NCBI RefSeq assembly: GCF_013459645.1
Contig: NZ_CP054861.1
Location: 1,352,001 to 1,416,000, forward strand
Origin: Martelella sp. NC20
Lineage (GTDB): Bacteria > Pseudomonadota > Alphaproteobacteria > Rhizobiales > Rhizobiaceae
Direction: 5' to 3'
DNA: 64,000 nucleotides
A program made the position numbers and the translations under genes. Shown in pieces: positions 60,921-64,000 of this stretch (the first letter of the stretch is position 1; each line of letters begins with the position of its first letter). The notes beneath the pieces were generated by a model. It did no database searches, was not told the origin of the DNA, and saw only the letters and a program-made list of their open reading frames with translations.

Positions 60921-63341
60921 ATGACGGAAATTCTCTATCTCAACGACGACTGGACCTTTTCCTCTGATGCCCATGGCAGTTCCGTCACGCTGTCGGCGCC
61001 CGGCGACGTTCATTCCGCGCTGCTTGCGGCGGGCGAAATCGAAGATCCCTATTTCCGCGACAACGAGACCGGAACCGACTGGGTTCACGAAGCCGAGTGG
61101 GTCGCGGTCAGGCGCTTCCAGCTTGCCGATCTCGACGGCGGTCGCTTCACGCTTCGCTTCGAAAGCATCGATTGCCTCGCCGAGGTCAGCGTCAACGGAA
61201 AGCCGGCCGGGCGCTGCGAAAGCCAGTTCCTGCGCTATGATTTCGATGTGACGGGGCTGTTGCGCGCGGGCGAAAACGAGATCGCGGTGCGGTTCCTGTC
61301 CAATTCGCGAGAGGCCGAACGGCGCGCGAAGGCGTCCGAATTTCCGATGCCCTATACCGCCAACAGCCGCATCGGCCATTTCAACTTCCTGCGCCGGGCG
61401 CAATGCCATGGCGGCTGGGACTGGGGCATCGCGCTTTCGCCGCTCGGCTTCTACGGCGATATCGCGCTGGTGAAAACCGGCGATCTCAGGCTCGACGATG
61501 TTGCGATCCGCCAGCGCCACGAACGAGGCGCGGTCGAACTCGATGTCACCTTCCACGCCTTCGCCTTTGCACCGGCCGAAGCCGAGGCCAGGGTCGAAGT
61601 CGACGGTTTGCGCGCGACCGGCAAGCTCACCGCCTGGCCCGGCGAAAACCGGGTCACGGTGACCGTGAGGATCGAAAATCCACGGCTCTGGTGGCCGGCC
61701 AGCCATGGCGAGCAGGCGTTTTACGATCTCTCGGTGTCGCTGGCCGGCGAGACCCGCGATTTCCGTATCGGCCTTCGCAGCGTCGCGTTGCTGACCAATG
61801 CCGATGCCATCGGCAACCGCTTCGCCTTCAGCATCAATGGCCGCGAAATCTTCATGAAGGGCGCCAACTGGATCCCCGGCGACGCGCTTCCCGCCCGCGC
61901 CACGCCCGAGAGCGTGCGCGACCTGTTGCTCTCGGCGGTCGAGGCCAACATGAACATGATCCGCGTCTGGGGCGGCGGACAGTATGAGGCCGACTGGTTT
62001 TACGCGCTTTGCGACGAACTCGGGATCATGGTCTGGCAGGATTTCATGTTCGCCTGCAATCTCTATCCGGCCCATGACCGCCGCTTTCTCGATCTGGTCC
62101 GCCGGGAGGCCCGCCAGCAATTGCGCCGGCTGTCGCGCTTCGCCTCGATCGCGCTGTGGTGCGGCGACAATGAACTGGTGGGCGCGCTCACCTGGTACGA
62201 TGCCAGCATCGAGAACCGCGACCGTTATCTGGCGATCTACGACCGCCTCAACCATGCGCTCGAGGAGGCGGTCGAGGATGAGGCGATCGGCCTGCCGTTC
62301 CGCCCGTCATCGCCGTCGGTCGGCCGGCTCGATTTCGGCGATGGCTGGCATGTCGATACCGCGGGCGACATGCATTTCTGGGATGTCTGGCACTCGGCGA
62401 AAGATTTCGAGCATTACCGCAGCGTCCGCCCGCGGTTCTGCTCGGAGTTCGGCTTCCAGTCGTTTCCGTCGATGCGGGTGATCGAGAGCTTCACCGCGCC
62501 TGAAGACCGCAATGTCTCGTCCGCCGTCATGGATGTCCACCAGCGCAATGTCGGCGGCAACAGCCGGATCGTGGAAACCATCGCGCGCTATTTCCGCTTT
62601 CCCGAGACCTTCGAGGACATGGTCTATCTGAGCCAGCTCTCGCAGGGACTGGCGATGAAGACGGCGATTGAGTTCTGGCGCGCGAGCAAGCCGAGAACCA
62701 TGGGCACGCTGTTCTGGCAGTTGAACGACACCTGGCCGGTGGCAAGCTGGTCGAGCCTCGAATATGGCGGCGGCTGGAAGGCCACGCAGTATCTCGCCCG
62801 CCGGTTCTTCGCGCCGCTGATGGTGACCGCCGAGCCGGACCCGGAAACCGGTGCGATCGTGCTGTTCGCGGTCTCCGATATCGAGGACGAAAAGCCGATC
62901 TCGGTCCGGCTGCGCACCGTCGATGCGGCCGATGGGACGGTCTCGGAACTGGGAACCTACGCGGCGGTCGCCAGCGTGGACGCGGTGGTCGAGATCGCCC
63001 GCATCCGGCCGGAAAGCCTGAGCGACAGCGTCTTTCTGGTGTTCGACTGGCGCGATGGCGACGGCAATCATCTCGGCGAAAACGAGTATCTGCCGAAACG
63101 GCCGAAAGCCTACCGCTTCGGCGAACCGACCATCACCGTGAAGGCGGAGAATGACCGGATCACGCTTTCGACCGACCGGCCGGCGCTTTACGTCACCTAT
63201 GATCACGGCGGCGACGACATCTGGTCCGACAATTGCTTCACGCTCCTGCCGGGCGAGGACAAGGTGCTGACGGTGGCCCGCAGACGGACCTCGCATCTGG
63301 GGCGGGAGAGAGCTCCGGAGTTGCGTTTCCTGAAGGGCTGA
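60921..63341 (+). CDS. Glycoside hydrolase family 2 beta-mannosidase-like enzyme
   Basis: An 806-residue GH2 enzyme with N-terminal jelly roll, immunoglobulin-like domain, TIM barrel (about residues 300-600) and C-terminal beta domains. The acid/base Glu418 lies in 'ALWCGDNELVGAL' and the nucleophile Glu509 in 'FCSEFGFQSFPS'; 'QCHGGWDWGIALSPLG' near residue 158 and 'VRVWGGGQYEADWFYALCDE'-type text ('IRVWGGGQYEADWFYALCDE') are typical of beta-mannosidases. No signal peptide is evident, so it acts on imported oligosaccharides such as mannobiose or glycoprotein-core fragments. The frame opens at 60807, but the ATG at 60921 starts at the conserved 'YLNDDWTF'. No transporter adjoins it. Confidence 0.9.
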   Translation: MTEILYLNDDWTFSSDAHGSSVTLSAPGDVHSALLAAGEIEDPYFRDNETGTDWVHEAEWVAVRRFQLADLDGGRFTLRFESIDCLAEVSVNGKPAGRCESQFLRYDFDVTGLLRAGENEIAVRFLSNSREAERRAKASEFPMPYTANSRIGHFNFLRRAQCHGGWDWGIALSPLGFYGDIALVKTGDLRLDDVAIRQRHERGAVELDVTFHAFAFAPAEAEARVEVDGLRATGKLTAWPGENRVTVTVRIENPRLWWPASHGEQAFYDLSVSLAGETRDFRIGLRSVALLTNADAIGNRFAFSINGREIFMKGANWIPGDALPARATPESVRDLLLSAVEANMNMIRVWGGGQYEADWFYALCDELGIMVWQDFMFACNLYPAHDRRFLDLVRREARQQLRRLSRFASIALWCGDNELVGALTWYDASIENRDRYLAIYDRLNHALEEAVEDEAIGLPFRPSSPSVGRLDFGDGWHVDTAGDMHFWDVWHSAKDFEHYRSVRPRFCSEFGFQSFPSMRVIESFTAPEDRNVSSAVMDVHQRNVGGNSRIVETIARYFRFPETFEDMVYLSQLSQGLAMKTAIEFWRASKPRTMGTLFWQLNDTWPVASWSSLEYGGGWKATQYLARRFFAPLMVTAEPDPETGAIVLFAVSDIEDEKPISVRLRTVDAADGTVSELGTYAAVASVDAVVEIARIRPESLSDSVFLVFDWRDGDGNHLGENEYLPKRPKAYRFGEPTITVKAENDRITLSTDRPALYVTYDHGGDDIWSDNCFTLLPGEDKVLTVARRRTSHLGRERAPELRFLKG

Positions 63342-63491
63342 GAAGACACACATCTGTTTTCTTCTGCATTGGCCACAGCGCGCGGGTCTTGCTCTTGCGA
63401 GATGATTGGCCTATTTGTCAGCCCCCAATGCCGAATGGGACGATGAGCGCACGTCAGTGTTGCCGCGCGCCAGCGAAGGGCCCTAATCGAT

Positions 63492-64000
63492 ATGGAACAA
63501 CGCATCCCAATGCCCAGAAACTCGGTTTTCAAGCGACTTCTCGACAGAGTTCTCGCGCGATTTATTCCCATGGCGAACCGCAGCCTGCTTTATCGGTTGC
63601 TGTCGGAGAACCTGCGCGCCCAGGCTCCGTGGTATGCTCTGGCGACAGTCGCGATGCTGATTGTCGCGGCCATGACCTCCATGAGCGCATGGATCATGAA
63701 GGATATCGTCAACGAAACCGTGGTTTCGAAAGACATGCAGCGCATGTTCTTCCTCGCCGGCGGTGTTGCGACGATCTTCATCGTCAAGGGCATCGCAACC
63801 TATTTTCAGATCGTCATTCTCAGCAGGGCCGGCAACAACATCATTGCCGTGACGCAAAAGCGCATCTTCGATCGCATTCTTCGGCAGGATCTGAACTTCT
63901 TCATCAAACATCCGTCCTCCGACCTGGTGATGCGCCTGACGAACAACGCGCAGGCAGCCCGGTCTGTTATGGATCTGGTGCTGACTTCCGCCATCCGGGA
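63492..64000 (+). CDS. MsbA-like ABC exporter, N-terminal part (cut by window edge)
   Basis: The frame from the ATG at 63492 is open to the window end (169 residues). After a basic N-terminus it shows 'PWYALATVAMLIVAAMTSMS', 'MFFLAGGVATIFIVKGIATY', 'NNIIAVTQKRIFDRILRQD' and 'FFIKHPSSDLVMRLTNN', the transmembrane domain of a type IV ABC exporter as in MsbA-like lipid or polysaccharide flippases. The ATPase domain must lie beyond the window. The 150 bases between the GH2 gene and this start show no feature. Confidence 0.82.
   Translation, partial: MEQRIPMPRNSVFKRLLDRVLARFIPMANRSLLYRLLSENLRAQAPWYALATVAMLIVAAMTSMSAWIMKDIVNETVVSKDMQRMFFLAGGVATIFIVKGIATYFQIVILSRAGNNIIAVTQKRIFDRILRQDLNFFIKHPSSDLVMRLTNNAQAARSVMDLVLTSAIR

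Overview
The window looks like a chromosomal (or large-replicon) segment of a high-GC alphaproteobacterium of the order Hyphomicrobiales (Rhizobiaceae/Brucellaceae-like; Martelella or a close relative is a guess). Signs are an Omp10-type lipoprotein of the Brucella kind, the order phoR-pstSCAB-phoU-phoB, RIME-like intergenic elements, and many 'tctcccc/ggggaga' mosaic palindromes between genes. No phage, insertion sequence, CRISPR array or rRNA was seen.

Layout. 1-8.7 kb: housekeeping and envelope genes (cNMP-binding protein, NfeD/SPFH pair, ferrochelatase, periplasmic 5'-nucleotidase, Omp10-like lipoprotein, SelT/W/H-type protein, tRNA-Leu, an AT-rich island with a small ORF, a GAF-EAL phosphodiesterase). 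8.7-13.3 kb: a divergent cassette of Gfo/Idh/MocA oxidoreductase + GntR regulator against SsuD-like monooxygenase + aldo/keto reductase + flavin reductase. Gene content and order resemble the oxidative sulfoquinovose (sulfo-SMO) pathway. 13.4-22.7 kb: riboflavin synthase, TfoX-like protein, SDR, argG, a MarR/Bcr-type efflux pair, M3 peptidase, PfkB kinase, pyrE. 23-30.7 kb: the Pho regulon operon with a Pho box before pstS. 31.1-38.7 kb: a catabolic cluster (Baeyer-Villiger monooxygenase, aldehyde dehydrogenase, Fe-alcohol dehydrogenase, FCD-type GntR regulator, metallo-beta-lactamase-fold hydrolase, SDR) tied together by four copies of one operator-like sequence. The monooxygenase is frameshifted by an 11-bp tandem duplication. 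39-46.4 kb: a LacI-controlled sugar-type ABC transporter operon with an ADP-ribosylglycohydrolase-family enzyme inside it. 46.5-55.2 kb: DfsB-like protein, adenine deaminase, DsbA-like protein, then a DUF3830 protein with a PotABCD-type ABC transporter and a LysR regulator. 55.5-64 kb: metE under a cobalamin riboswitch, modABC, a GH2 beta-mannosidase-like enzyme, and the start of an MsbA-like ABC exporter cut by the window edge.

How parts work together. The Pho, Mod, LacI-ABC and Pot-type loci each combine uptake with regulation; all four binding-protein genes are followed directly by an intercistronic hairpin before the permease gene. The two catabolic clusters (8.7-13.3 kb and 31-38.7 kb) are the most interesting parts: each has a divergent control region and a set of enzymes that can be read as successive steps of one route. 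Substrate assignments are inference from gene families and order.
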